Assembly (NCBI GenBank): GCA_022661535.1
Contig: JAKULF010000010.1
Coordinates: forward strand, 1,736,001 to 1,800,000
Reading direction: 5' to 3'
DNA: 64,000 nt
DNA from: Eutypa lata
Lineage: Eukaryota; Ascomycota; Sordariomycetes; Xylariales; Diatrypaceae
Under the pieces are notes generated by a model. The model searched no databases. It was not told the DNA's origin and was given only the letters and a program-made list of their open reading frames with translations. This document shows positions 1 to 15,200 of the stretch, one piece after another (position 1 is the stretch's first letter; each line of letters begins with the position of its first letter). Made by a program: the position numbers and the translations under genes.

Positions 1-2
1 GT

Positions 3-2443
3 GCTCAAAGTAATGCGAACCGAAGTCTGGATAAAGATAGGATAATACTAGATGATGATACCTGTGAATTTGGCACTCGATCATCTACGACAGCCCCGAT
101 GAGCATCATGTCTAGGTCACTGAAGTCACACGTCCATTCATCGTCGTCGTCGTTTGCCCCAGACAATGGGAATATTTTGCCTGCGTTACAAACCCAAGGA
201 GCTTCGGATCATGACGGACTCGAACCACTCGTGGAGGAGATAGATTCGACCTCTTTTGACTTAGTCGTCCCGGCCCACGAATCCGCGCCCCGGTATTCTC
301 TCGAGAACCGATCCGAGTTGCTTTTCTCCACAGATCATCTGAGGACGATTTTCGCGGACGCTATTTTGCTCCGGAAATTTACCGACTTTATTTATGCTTT
401 GAGACCAGGCTCCGTACCCCTTCTCGAATACTACCTAGATTCGCTCAAAGCACTGAAAGCGATCAGCTACGCGAACGCTCTATCCGAGTCGCTTACATTT
501 ATCCGGGAGCTAGACCCTGCAGCCGAGCCTGTGAGCAAAACCGTCAACGAGTCGCTAGCTGCGAAGGCCCGTCAAGGATTCGAGATACTAGCAAGAGAGG
601 ACTTGCCCGCTTATATTACATATACCTGGGTAGGAATTGTTAGTGCAACTATCAAAAGACGGATCGCGGACACCCTGCCGGTCCACCTTAGGGATCTGTC
701 CGAGGGCCTTGCCGAAGTCTTCTGCTTGACAGATCCATCGAGGCCGGATAACCCCATAGTCTTTGCTAGCGAAGGTACCCAGAGCTCTCCGCACCTCCCT
801 CTAGCAAACCGTGGCTAATCCGATGAATAGAATTCCATAAGACCACACAATATGGGATGAGTTATGTCTTGGGTCGTAATTGCCGTTTTCTTCAGGGTCC
901 GAAAACCAATCCCTCCAGCGTCAGACGAATCCGAGAAAAGCTGGAAGCAGGGAAAGAGCACTGCGAGACTTTCATCAATTATAGGAGAGATGGTTCCCCG
1001 TTCATGAATCTTCTTATGGTTGCGCCTCTGTACGACAGTCGTGGCGTTGTACGGTATCATATTGGTGCTCAGATAGATGTGTCGGGGCTCGCGAGAGACT
1101 GTGCGGGTCTAGAATCGCTCGAGCGCGTCGTCGCTGACCACGAGGCGAATATGGTATATAACGGCACTTCCTCCGAGGAAACGGGAGAGAATAGACAGGT
1201 TAGAACTAAGGACGAGTTTCGGGAGCTAGCCGTGATGTTCAGCCCAGCTGAGCTGAAGACGGTCCGAGAAGCTGGTGGCACAATGCACCGCATACATCAA
1301 GACGAAGTTGGCGAAACAGATGGCGGCGGGTCGAATGGGCATAGACCTCGGATTCTGATCAGAGACGAGGCATCTCTCACCATCGGTCTTTCGGAATCTA
1401 TCCTAACGTCTATCGCCCCTTCAGGAGGTGGGCGTCTCACTGGTGTGTTTGAACACTACTTATTAGTGCGTCCGGATCCTAATTTACGCATAGTAAGTGG
1501 TTCACTGAATCCATGTCTTCTAATTTCCTCTTTATCTATTTTATTCCCTTCTTTGGTTTTTCTTTTGGGGGGTTTTTTCCCGTTCAGTACAACTACCTTT
1601 AGTTAGAGGGTGTTTCGCCCACTCTCAGACTTTTTCTCAGGGGAGCTCTACTAATATTGCATTTTGTGACAGCTTTTCGCATCACCATCTCTGCGCGTCC
1701 CTGGAATCCTTCAAAGCAGCTTCATGTCGCGGGTCGGCGGCTCGCAGCAGGTTCGCAGCGCCATCGCCCAAGCCTTCGCGGGCGGCCACGGCGTCACGGC
1801 CAAGATCCGCTGGATCAGCCCCCGGGTAGCAGCACGCGGCAACAGCAGCGGCGACGGCGACGAAGACGACGGGGCCAGGGCCGGGTCCGGCAAGGGCCGC
1901 TGGATCCACTGCACCCCGCTTCTCGGCAGCAACGGCTCCGTCGGCGTGTGGATGGTTGTCCTAGTCGACGACGAAAGGGAAGAAGAGTTAGCAACGCGAA
2001 GGGTCAAGGGCGCCCCGCCCGTTAACCTGCGCCGTGCTGATAATAGCCCGAGGGGGGCGCAGCCGGGAGGCAACAATAATAATAATAACAATAATAGGGT
2101 CTTCGATGGCCACCACTATGATGGTGGTGGTGACGATGATATCGGCGATAAAGGCCAGATGAGCTTATCTTCGTTCGCTGCCGTGCAAGATAACTTGGAT
2201 GAACATCGGCAGGTGCTCGGGCTCGAGCTCGGACCAGAGGCGCGGCGCCCGCGGCACCCCCCTTCGGATCTCCGTAGTGTGCGTAGCGCCCCGAGACCAG
2301 GAGGGAGGTCTTTTCAGCACGGCCTTAGAGCATTGTTCTCGAAACGCAATCGCTATGATATCGAGAAAGAGAAAGGTTCCGGGGTCGTTATGGTAGAGCC
2401 CCATGGGATGACAGATGATGCCCGGTCTGATTCACACAAATGA
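3..2443 (+). CDS. RGS-LOV blue-light photoreceptor (BcLOV4-like), 5' partial
   Basis: This is probably a flavin-binding blue-light sensor with a degenerate N-terminal RGS domain, a LOV domain and a C-terminal PAS-like domain, the layout of fungal RGS-LOV proteins such as Botrytis BcLOV4, which binds membranes in light. Exons are 3-774, 831-1492 and 1673-2443, and the joins keep frame. The frame is open to the left edge, so the true start may lie outside; the first ATG visible is at 99, giving 702 residues. Counted from that ATG, the photoadduct motif GRNCRFLQGP puts the reactive Cys at residue 243, with the domain continuing through FINYRRDGSPFMN and HIGAQIDVSG. Joining exon 1 to exon 2 restores FASEEFHKTT, the strand before the motif. 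Exon 3 restores LFASPSLRVPGILQS and WIHCTPLLG of the C-terminal domain. An Asn run near 2072-2095 and a Gly/Asp-rich tail follow. No effector enzyme domain is seen. Confidence 0.88.
775..830 (+). other. intron 1 of the RGS-LOV gene
   Basis: A 56-nt intron with donor GTACCC, branch-like GGCTAATC and acceptor AATAG. It interrupts the LOV domain; removing it joins ...ASE to EFHKTT in frame. Confidence 0.85.
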
Positions 2444-3720
2444 AGATATTTTTACCGTACCATTTTATGGCAGCAACTTTGAACTTAGATCTTTTCCCTC
2501 CCTCAAAGTTGGATCATCACATGTATATGTTAACAATCCCAAGGCTACCTGATTCTCCCAGTTTATAAGATACGAATAGTGATATGTTTCAGGCGGAGTC
2601 AGGTTCAGTATGAACAAGGAGCCAATACTCTTGGAATTTAATGACTAGTTTCTTAACATATAATATAATATTGAATCAGCTTCAGAAATCGGTTGAGGGG
2701 GGGGGAGGTTTATAATAATATTCTTACCAAATTGGCCTTCGGATTTTAAACGTGGGGTTCTAAACTTGAATAGAGCTCCCATAAATACGCCGCAGCGAGA
2801 ACCTGTCAATGTCATGAGATTGCCCAAGTTCTCGTTCGATCTCAGCCAGGTCGTGCTTCCTCCAGAGCTTAACCCCTGAATCGTACAGGTCTGCGGCACG
2901 CTGACTACTTAGTCTCCATGGCGTACACTCATGCTCAAGCACCGGTGGCAAGTGATGCTTGTCCTGGTTATGATATGCTCGGTCCAGCATATCGAAGCAT
3001 TTTTGTAGCAGTCCAATATGCATCGTGGGGTCCTTGGTATTCTACCTCTAGAACACTGTTGCGTTTTTTTTTTGCTAAGCAAACAAGTATCTTGCAGGGA
3101 TCTATTTAATTATTCTATCAAATGAACTCTGATCCGGAAATATATATATATGGTTAAATAGTTAGATTATACTTTATAAAACATATTACAATATTTTATT
3201 ATGAATATTTTGGAATTCATTAAAAGAATTACAACTTTACAAGCTGCTTATTACAATTGTATCTTAGACTAACTAGGCCTAACTTCGTGGAGTTTATTAT
3301 TTTTATGGGTGTCTGTCCGTATTAGGCTTAGTGTCTACATCTGACCTTTAAAGTAACACTAATTAAGTAAGCAGGCAGGCAGGTAAGCCACCCCACTAGG
3401 TACCTACGTCGTTTCGCAACTTGTCCATATCTTCGAGTTGTCGACGGTCTGTATTTCTTTTTCGTTCCTCAGAACTTACTTAATACCTGACTGAGGTCTT
3501 ACATCCTCCCAGACTCGAAAGTTTATAACTCGATGCTCTTTCTGATATCTACCGAACGATAACACTTGATTTTCAGAGTTCAGTCGTATTCGCCCGCAAT
3601 CTACGAAGCAACCAGAGCCAGAGAGTCACTAGGCAAGACCAGATCGTAGGGTTGAATTGCTACTATTGGTACGATTCTCATCGGCCTGGTAGGCAATCAT
3701 TTGGCGCAGATACTTGAAAT
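2444..3720. other. intergenic spacer with a possible gene relic
   Basis: The spacer lies between the RGS-LOV and sec23 genes. The part near 3110-3270 is AT-rich with short TA runs, and the palindrome TAGGTACCTA occurs at 3397-3406. A minus-strand open stretch at 2760-3023 has a protein-like composition (listed separately). No other coding signal was recognised. The last few hundred bases probably hold the sec23 promoter and leader. Confidence 0.5.
2760..3023 (-). pseudogene. possible gene fragment, unidentified
   Basis: An 87-codon open frame on the minus strand with ordinary protein-like composition (for example LLQKCFDMLDRAYHNQDKHH and RAADLYDSGVKLWRKH). An in-frame stop lies 8 codons upstream of the ATG, and no convincing partner exon was found on either side. 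It sits beside AT-rich DNA. It could be a relic of a decayed gene, an exon of an unrecognised gene, or chance. I do not recognise the family. Confidence 0.22.
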
Positions 3721-6413
<2,693 letters not shown>

Positions 6414-7209
6414 GTGTCTTCGCTGGGATTTTTAAAAAAAGAGGCCGAGGGGAGTTGGCGGTTCTAGTAGTTAGATGATGACCGAAATGAAACAACACAT
6501 CAAGTTAGAAAACTAGCTGTCATATTGTATGATGACATAGTGCGCCATGTGCTTTTAATTACTACGGCGTGTCTACTAATTAATTCGTGTAACTTATCTG
6601 ATCATTGTGAAGTCAACGGCTTAAGTTTAATCAGCACTATGACATGGCGACGCAGGTAGTGGAAAGTATCTAGATGATGGAGACACGATTGAATGTTTAA
6701 GTTCACATATATATACATTAAACGCTTTAATATTCCATCGAAACGCTGCTGCCATTGATGTAGTCTTGTAATTCGTGTCTACACATTTATTAGGATGCAT
6801 ACATTAGGCATGTAGGTAGGTATGGTGATGAATATTGGTGGTGAGTAATTATCTACTTCAACATGTATATATCCCGGTAAATTTGAGCCCCTTAACAGTA
6901 ATAAGAAGAGCAGTATCTTTATAATACGATTATTCAATTATCACAATTTAATTATTACTGTCATAAGGATATGGCTATTTCTCGGTCAAACACCTTATCT
7001 CTCCTTATCTGAAATGACCCGCAAATCGCTTACCCACCAGCTAGGGCTGCCCTCCAAAAATCCACACAATCGCACCTGCAATTTGAGACCTTTGATCTAA
7101 CCGGCGAACTTTTTTCCAATCCCACGAGCAGGCGTCTTTGATTGTGAGGCCCAGATTATCTCCTACAACATCTCCTCTCCAATTTCCAGACCTTCAAGAT
7201 CTTATCACA
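6414..7209. other. intergenic spacer between sec23 and the L12 gene
   Basis: AT-rich sequence with no coding potential seen. It should contain the sec23 3' UTR and the ribosomal protein gene promoter. A pyrimidine-rich leader precedes the L12 start codon at about 7160-7209, as is common for highly expressed fungal genes. Confidence 0.5.
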
Positions 7210-8014
<805 letters not shown>

Positions 8015-9214
8015 ATATGAAGAAAAAAAATGAGGTCTGGTAGGCGAAAAGATGTTCTTATTTCCGCATCTATTAAAGGAGTTCAGGAATGAATGGCTTT
8101 GCATTAGGCTTCGCCAAACGCCCTCAGAAATCGAGAGAATACGGCCAAACAAACCCCTGAGCTCTTTACCGTGGTGACATGACTATCCCTTTTCCCTCTT
8201 CACTCTTATGAAACCCTCAATACACTCTGAGATATGCCAATTACTCCATGGTCTATTTCTATTTTACGTCGAGGAAGATTAAAACATTGACCCAATACTC
8301 ACCGCGGTCTCCTGCTGAAAAGCTTGTGGAGGTTGAGGTCCATTTTCAATTGGTCGACAAGAATATGGCCGAAGCAGTTTTTGCTTCGCCACCACATGGG
8401 TTAATAATCGTATGGACGGACGGAGAAAACGCTCGCTGAGGCTGTAATTGGTAGAACAAAGCCCACTTGATTAGAATACGAATTATGAATTCGTTGGCAG
8501 TCTCGTCTAGGTTGATGATGATACCCCAAGGAACTTGACTTGTACCAAAATACAACTGTCAGTTATAAACGTATCGGAATGTAAAACTAATTGCCAAATA
8601 TTTCCCATGCCCATTCTCCAACATACATAGAAGTCCAGGAAATTCAAGAACCCGAGAGACTAGGTAGACAGACACATACCTGCTTACTCCTTAATATCCA
8701 CTAAATCTGTGATATCATGTTAGGTTTTGTGACGGTGTGATATTCAATCTTTGGATAATTATTAGCGCTCAATTCTCCATGGTGACACAAGAAGATCTTT
8801 TTGAAGAAGAAGAAAAAAAGACCTAGATAGGGACGGGATCATGCTATAGCGATCATACCAATACAATACCAATGATGTTAACCCCTTCAACCCTCGGGCA
8901 TATTTACGAAACTCATCTCGAGGGTATGCTAGTCAAAAGAAAGACGAGCGCTTTGTGAGCGAAGTTGGATCTTCAGTCATACCAGCGAAGGTTCGCAGTT
9001 GCCAGCCATAATGTTTAGTTTACATTCCAAGGGCGACTACCTAGTATGTAATTACTGTGGCATGTGTGGTGGGTATGTAACTACATATATATCTAATATG
9101 AAGAATGGAAGCGCTTCTGTGAATATTATATACATACATAATATCACCTCACCAGCTCTGTTGGGTTAAGCAATCTGAGTAGGTAGGTATGTATGTATGT
9201 ACGTACGTCAGCCT

Positions 9215-9236
9215 GGTTGGTTGGTTGGTTGGTTGG
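9215..9236 (+). repeat. (GGTT)n microsatellite
   Basis: Five and a half tandem GGTT units, immediately after a GTAT/GTAC tetranucleotide tract starting near 9181. Confidence 0.95.
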
Positions 9237-9547
9237 ATTCTTTTTTCCAATATTCCAACCCACCACCACTACCACCACCACCCCTTGACACCACCTAATG
9301 CGACCATCTGACCGGGGTTTCCGGCACACGGCACCACTCCTTATTAGGTCTGATGGGGTGCCCTTGGCTGCGTCTTTGGATCATGCAGCAGCCGCATGCC
9401 TGGGCGATCAAGGAAAGCCGTATGGATGTACGTATGTATGTATGTAGGTATTGTACGTACGCTATTTCATATACACATATGTAAGCAGCATCTCCTCGCC
9501 AGCAAGTATTGTACATACCTAGGTAGGTATGTAGGTAGGCAGATGGG

Positions 9548-9567
9548 ACTACTAGGTACCTAGTAGT
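9548..9567. repeat. 20-bp perfect palindrome
   Basis: ACTACTAGGTACCTAGTAGT reads identically on both strands. Its core TAGGTACCTA recurs at 3397, 30883, 32607 and 46677. Confidence 0.95.
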
Positions 9568-9620
9568 TATGTATGTAGGCAATAAATTCGCGCTGGGTTA
9601 CTTCGAACCTATTGGATAGG

Positions 9621-9645
9621 AACTGAACTGAACTGAACTGAACTG
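9621..9645 (+). repeat. (AACTG)5 microsatellite
   Basis: Five tandem copies of AACTG in the spacer upstream of the OGT gene. Confidence 0.95.
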
Positions 9646-12272
9646 GACGGGCAGGCCCGACGGGGTCCTTTGTTTCTTTATTGCCCGAGTCCAAGGCCGA
9701 ACCCGAACATGCCGCCGCCTACATACGTACCTGCTCGGATGAGGCGCCTGGCGAGAATCGGTGCAGCTTGCATACATATGTACGGAAGTATGTGTGTGTG
9801 TATGTAATGCACGTCGGTATGAATGTATGTATGCAAGTGCTCTTTGCAAAAATTTCCATCGGACGAAGTTGGTTCAATACTTAGATATGTAACTACATAT
9901 TTGGTGTAGGCAGGCAGTCAGTCTGCAGTCAAGGCCTCGAAGGTTGGTTACAGTGACCGAGTTCGTTGGAGGGGCGTTAGGTTATGTAGGTAATGTATTA
10001 TTATTATATGTATGTACATTTGTCGGATTCTGTACTCACATACATACCCACGCATACATATACATACACGTAGTTACATACATATATATGCATGCATGTG
10101 TAGGATCAATCTGAATCCAGACGCACGTACTTAACCACATACATGTAGTCGGCATAATTTATTTGCATATTGAGACTAGATGGACTTTGGGAAAGAGGCA
10201 AAGTAGGTTATAGAATGGGTATCTTAATGATATGACAGTTGGCTTGTCGAGATCTTTTTCTTTTTCTTTTCTTTTTGAGGGTTTTATTATCCGTTTTCGT
10301 TCAAACTGCCCCTCCTTTCCACCCGCCCTCCATGCATCGCAAAACGTTTCAAGCTCTGTGTGGGTTGTCTGATATCTCGTGTGTGTGTGTGGCATCCGAC
10401 ATATGTAGCCGTAAGCCTCTTTCATCGGTCAAAACGCGGATTGCCTGCCTTACGAAGAGAGAGAGGGAAAAAGAGGCGCAGCGGCAGATAAAATACATAA
10501 CCACCTACCTACATACATACATACATACATGTAGGCGGTAGGGTGGTATGACGAACTACAACCTAATAAAAGTTACTTTGTACAATACATACAACCTCAT
10601 ACAGACGCCGTGGGGCGGCACCCTTCCACCTTCATGGCGTGTGAGCGTGAGAAAAAAAAAAGGCTGCAAGTTGCACGACGATCTTCAAACCACCAATCTG
10701 CTTTTTTTCAGGCAAGCATTGATGATACCTTGCAAATACTTTTTCGTCTCACGTAAAAGGTTGTCGATATTAAAGTATCTCACCGGTTGTCCGCGTGTCT
10801 GCCAGGTATTGTACGTACATAGTTTTCTTGTTATATGTAATTCCCTGATTCCCTGGGCTAGAGGCTAGGTACAATACCAGGCAAAGCCCTGGTAGTTAAA
10901 TGTAGGAGTCAGCAACACCCAGACACCCCAATCCGGGGTCCACATTTTGCATTCCAGTGGGTTGCCAGAGAAGCGAGAGAAGGCAAGAAGGTAGAGGGGT
11001 AGTCCATGGTTCCCATGATGGGGCTGACACCCTGACACCTTGGTGAGGTCTAGTGCCAACTTATTGCCTGTGTTACCTACCTGTGTGATGGATTGATAGG
11101 CAGGATACCCACCTATAACGGGCACTCGCAAGCGCATGGGGCAAGGACGGGCTACCAGGCTACACAGGCAAACCACGCCAGTGCTCTGGGCTGTCAGCCA
11201 GTCAGCGAGCCTAGCCCAAGGTTTTACAAGCATCCATGGAAGGGCAGCGTGGCCGGGCACTGGGAAAAAGCCAAAAAAGGTCTTTTAGTGTCCATTGGTG
11301 TCTTTATTACTCACCAATACTCATACCCTAGCGGCTTTTAGTGCTGGAGATGCTTTCCCCACGTCGACGTGATTGAGAGTTAGTATAAGGATTAGCACCA
11401 CCTTAACCTAATAAAACCACTAGCCACCTTACCCGTCGTACCCAGTCTTTTACTACATACAAGTAGTAGTAATAATACTACACTAAAGTGTTTTCAACGC
11501 CATCCAGCAACGTTGATCAATTAAGAAGGCCACATCAGTAATAAGGTTTTACTTTACATCTTCTAGCTGCCTTTTATTCAATATAACCACTATTTCGTTT
11601 TTTTATTCCTTCTTAGAAAAACGCTAATGGGATTTATTCTCATGAAGTGAAAGCAGCCATATATGCTCGTGATCGATCCAGTTGTTTTTTCCGAGGAGGG
11701 GAGAGTCGTCGTCAGCTAGTCTTTTATCGCGATATCTCGATTTTCCCAAAGACGTTCCGTCGTTCCGAGCATCCAATTGCCAACCATCCGAAGTGGGATC
11801 AAGACAGTTGCCCCTCTATCGTATAATTCACCGGGCATTTATATTCGTTCATTTCAGCATTGCAGCGTCGACCTCGAGTTATCTAGGAAAGAGGACGAGA
11901 GAGACAGGGAGCTTTTAACTAGTAGGGCATTTGTATATTGACGAGACGGAGCGGGTTGTCAACAGCGAACGTTAATATTGACGGTTGTGGCGCGTCCTTT
12001 GTTGGACGGCCGAGGCTACTGCGACCTGAAGTCGAGCCGAATTCTACGTCCCTCTCTCGAGAGCCTCATTCTCTTCTTCTAGGTCGAATCCGGCCACAGG
12101 CGGCGAGGAACTTGCGCTTCCAAATGTATAGCGGCCAACCTCCATAAGCCGTGCTCTAATCAGCAGGCTATGTCGAAAAACAGCTATCGCTCTCTAAGTT
12201 GGGAATCAAAATAACACCACACTCCTTTACCCTCCCAAAAAGGCTTTTCGAAAAGCCAAAGGTACCGCCTAG

Positions 12273-15200
12273 ATGTTGCCCATGGTCCAGAGGCACCAGA
12301 TGGTGCATCATCACTCGCCTCATCTAGATTCCCGGTCCCCGTTTCAGCCGGATCACAAGCATGATCATATACACTTTCAGCATCATCATGCCCGTACTGC
12401 GCGGCCCTCTGCGCCCGGCTGCGTTTCGTCACACCGCGCCTTTCCCATGCCTATTCGCGCCTCGCAGCCTTCTCACCAACACCAGGCACATCCGCGACCG
12501 AGCGCCTTCAGGGTCCCGTCTCACCTAGCTGATCACAACGAGCACCACCTCAGGCGCAAAACTCCCAATGGAACGATAGATGCCGGGTACGATGGCTCAC
12601 CTGCTCAGCTCGCCTCGGGGCCACCCCCGTTAAAGCATATGATATTGCCGGTTTCCAACAACAGTGGCCCTGCTACTGGCGCGCCCTTGCAGAATGACTA
12701 TCACAGCTTGAATCAGAACATCCAGCCGAGCACCGAGGGTTGGGCATATCAACCGGCGCAGAATTTCAACCATCAGGATCACAATGGGTCTTACACCGGA
12801 GATGCCAACCTTCTTCCTCTTGGGGCAGGTTGGCAGCCGGCCTTGGATAGTACTCCGCGACATGCTGTTGCTCTCGACTGCGCTCCCAGTCCTCAACCCG
12901 CTGCTTACTTTCCTTACAACAATGGGGCGAGAGTCCCAACTGCCCTTCAACCTGCATATCACCAATCGCCAGGCCCTGCTGTATTCAACAATGGCGGACT
13001 ACTTCCTCCTTGGCCCGATATGAATATGCCATATTACCAGACTATGCCGCATGTAGGGGCACAAGCCTATCATGGTCTAAATCGCCCACCCATGCTTCAT
13101 GCTCATCCGTCAGATCCGTTAATATCAGGGATGCCGATTGGTGTCGATTCTCGTTTGGACCCTGGTGCTGGGCACTTCCAAGTGCCGTCTCGCAAATTAG
13201 AGTCTCTCACTCTCGAATCCTCTAGGTATAGCACACCTGGAACACATTTGCAAGACAATGTTTCGCCAGCTAGGTTTCGTGCAAAAGCATTTACAAATGC
13301 CCACCGAGCATATCTGGAATTACTTTCATATCTGCAGCAGAATAAGAAGGCTCAAAATAGCCGTTCTTCCGGATCTAGGACATCCCTGAAGATGGTAATT
13401 TTCCCCAAGCTACCAAAGCCTTCGCATGGCTCGAGATATTCATTCGATCAGCAACACCACTCCAGGAGGAGTTCTACATTCACAGACATGCTAGACAACA
13501 GTTATGGGAACAATTCCCAGCATAATATGACCCCAGATTTACATAGACACGCGATGATGATGAGCCAATCACGAGCCAACGATATATCGACTCCAGCGTT
13601 TTATCACCTGTTCAGCACTGAAAACTCCCGGTATTCGGCGATTGATAAGGCACGGAGCCATATGCACGCAACACCACTGACAAATGCCAAAGCTGCACTC
13701 GAGATGTTAACTCCTATGTGTGAGCACAGTGGGTGGAGATGGGTCGATGGGATATTGGTTGGTGGCTGCCTACATTATGGGCTTGAGCATTACGAACAAG
13801 CGCTCGAGTGGTTCTCTAGAATTGTGTCTTTGGACTCAGAGTAAGTGGCCCTTGTTGCCCCCCTCCCCCTCTCCCCCCTTGTATTTCATAGATGCTAATG
13901 AAACATATCTCGCAGTCACGTCGAAGCCATTTCAAATTTTGCTGCCACTCTCTACTGTCTGAACCGGCATTCTGAGGCGGAGACGCACTGGCGGCAGGCG
14001 GTCCGGAAAAAACCAACTTACTTGGAGGCTGTGGAGCACTTGGTTGGACTTCTATGCTCGAGTCACCGAAGTAAGGAAGCTGTCGAGATTATCGAATTTG
14101 TCCAGCGATCGATCCGCTTCGGCGAATCTACGATCATTGCTGCTAGGGATGGCGATGATGATGGAATATCTTCACATTCTGTCGATGCAGGATCGGAACT
14201 TTACAAGACGGCGATAAATCCCGATGAACTTGCCGAAAGCGCGCGGCAGCCTGGGTTCGGCTCGAGCGGATACTGTGTTCCTGGTAGTGAGAATGGCAGG
14301 GTCATTGCGTTGATCCACGCCAAGGGCAATATGTTGTATGCATTGAAGGACATTGATCGCGCTACCAAATCATTTGAAGAAGCAGTGCTCATCAGTGCTG
14401 GAGGGGGGCTTAGGGGCATACAATCCCTCATACGAAGAGTCCAGTCCGTTCTTGCACCTGCCGTTGTCCAGGGCGCTCTTAGGCGGGATAATCTCCAAAG
14501 TCAAACTATGGGCCCTCTATTGTTACCACCCGACAGGGCGAAGCATACTGCGCAGATGGTATTCGCCGCCGCTCATGGAGAACTGCCCGGCCTTCGCCAT
14601 GTGCCGGACGGCGTCCCGAAGAAATCAGCCATATCTACGACAAGTAACTCCTTGTTGTCTCTGGCTAAGATCTTCCAGGATGCCATGTCCAACGGTGGCG
14701 CTTTTCCGAGTCTTCTGAGGCAACCTTCTGGTATTGGTGATATCTTAGCCCTGTACTACTTGTCACTGTCGCTTTCAGAAAGCCCTTCAACCGCCAATAA
14801 CGTTGGCATCCTCTTAGCCAGCGTCCAGCAATCTGGCAGCACACCGCAAGCACAAATCCTGGAGACGTCGAGCGCCCCCCCTATACCTGGTATCGTTCCT
14901 GGCAGCGGTCTTCACCTCGCTCTCATGTACTACAACTACGGCCTACAATTGGATTCAAAACATGTCCACCTGCATACAAATCTTGGCAGCCTGTTGAAGG
15001 ACATCGGGCAGCTTGATCTTGCCATTCAAATGTACGAGCGGGCTGTGGAATGCGATGGTACATTTGACATTGCCCTCACGAACCTCGCCAACGCTGTTAA
15101 AGATCGAGGCCGAATAAGCGATGCTATCATGTATTACAAGAAAGCCGTCAGCTCCAACCCCCAGTTCGCCGAGGCTGTCTGCGGTCTCTCAACAGCACTG

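Larger units (their letters stand above)
8015..12272. other. microsatellite-rich intergenic region upstream of OGT
   Basis: A 4.3 kb spacer without a recognisable gene. 9140-10540 is dense in GTAT, TAGG and TACG tetranucleotide repeats, a (GGTT)n tract, (AACTG)5, a 20-bp perfect palindrome at 9548-9567 and a 9-bp inverted repeat at 9513-9532. The 9-mer GTATTGTAC or its complement occurs at 9448, 9506, 10580, 10806 and 10869. Open frames here are short and repeat-driven. The last 600 bases are less repetitive and probably contain the OGT promoter and leader. Confidence 0.55.

Noticed and set aside
9144..10540. Tetranucleotide-rich block considered as a CRISPR-like or satellite array
   Set aside because: Units are 4 nt with no constant repeat-spacer structure; ordinary microsatellite DNA of a fungal genome.
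10865..11260. 131-codon minus-strand frame upstream of OGT
   Set aside because: No motif, no neighbouring exon, and it lies in repeat-rich spacer.
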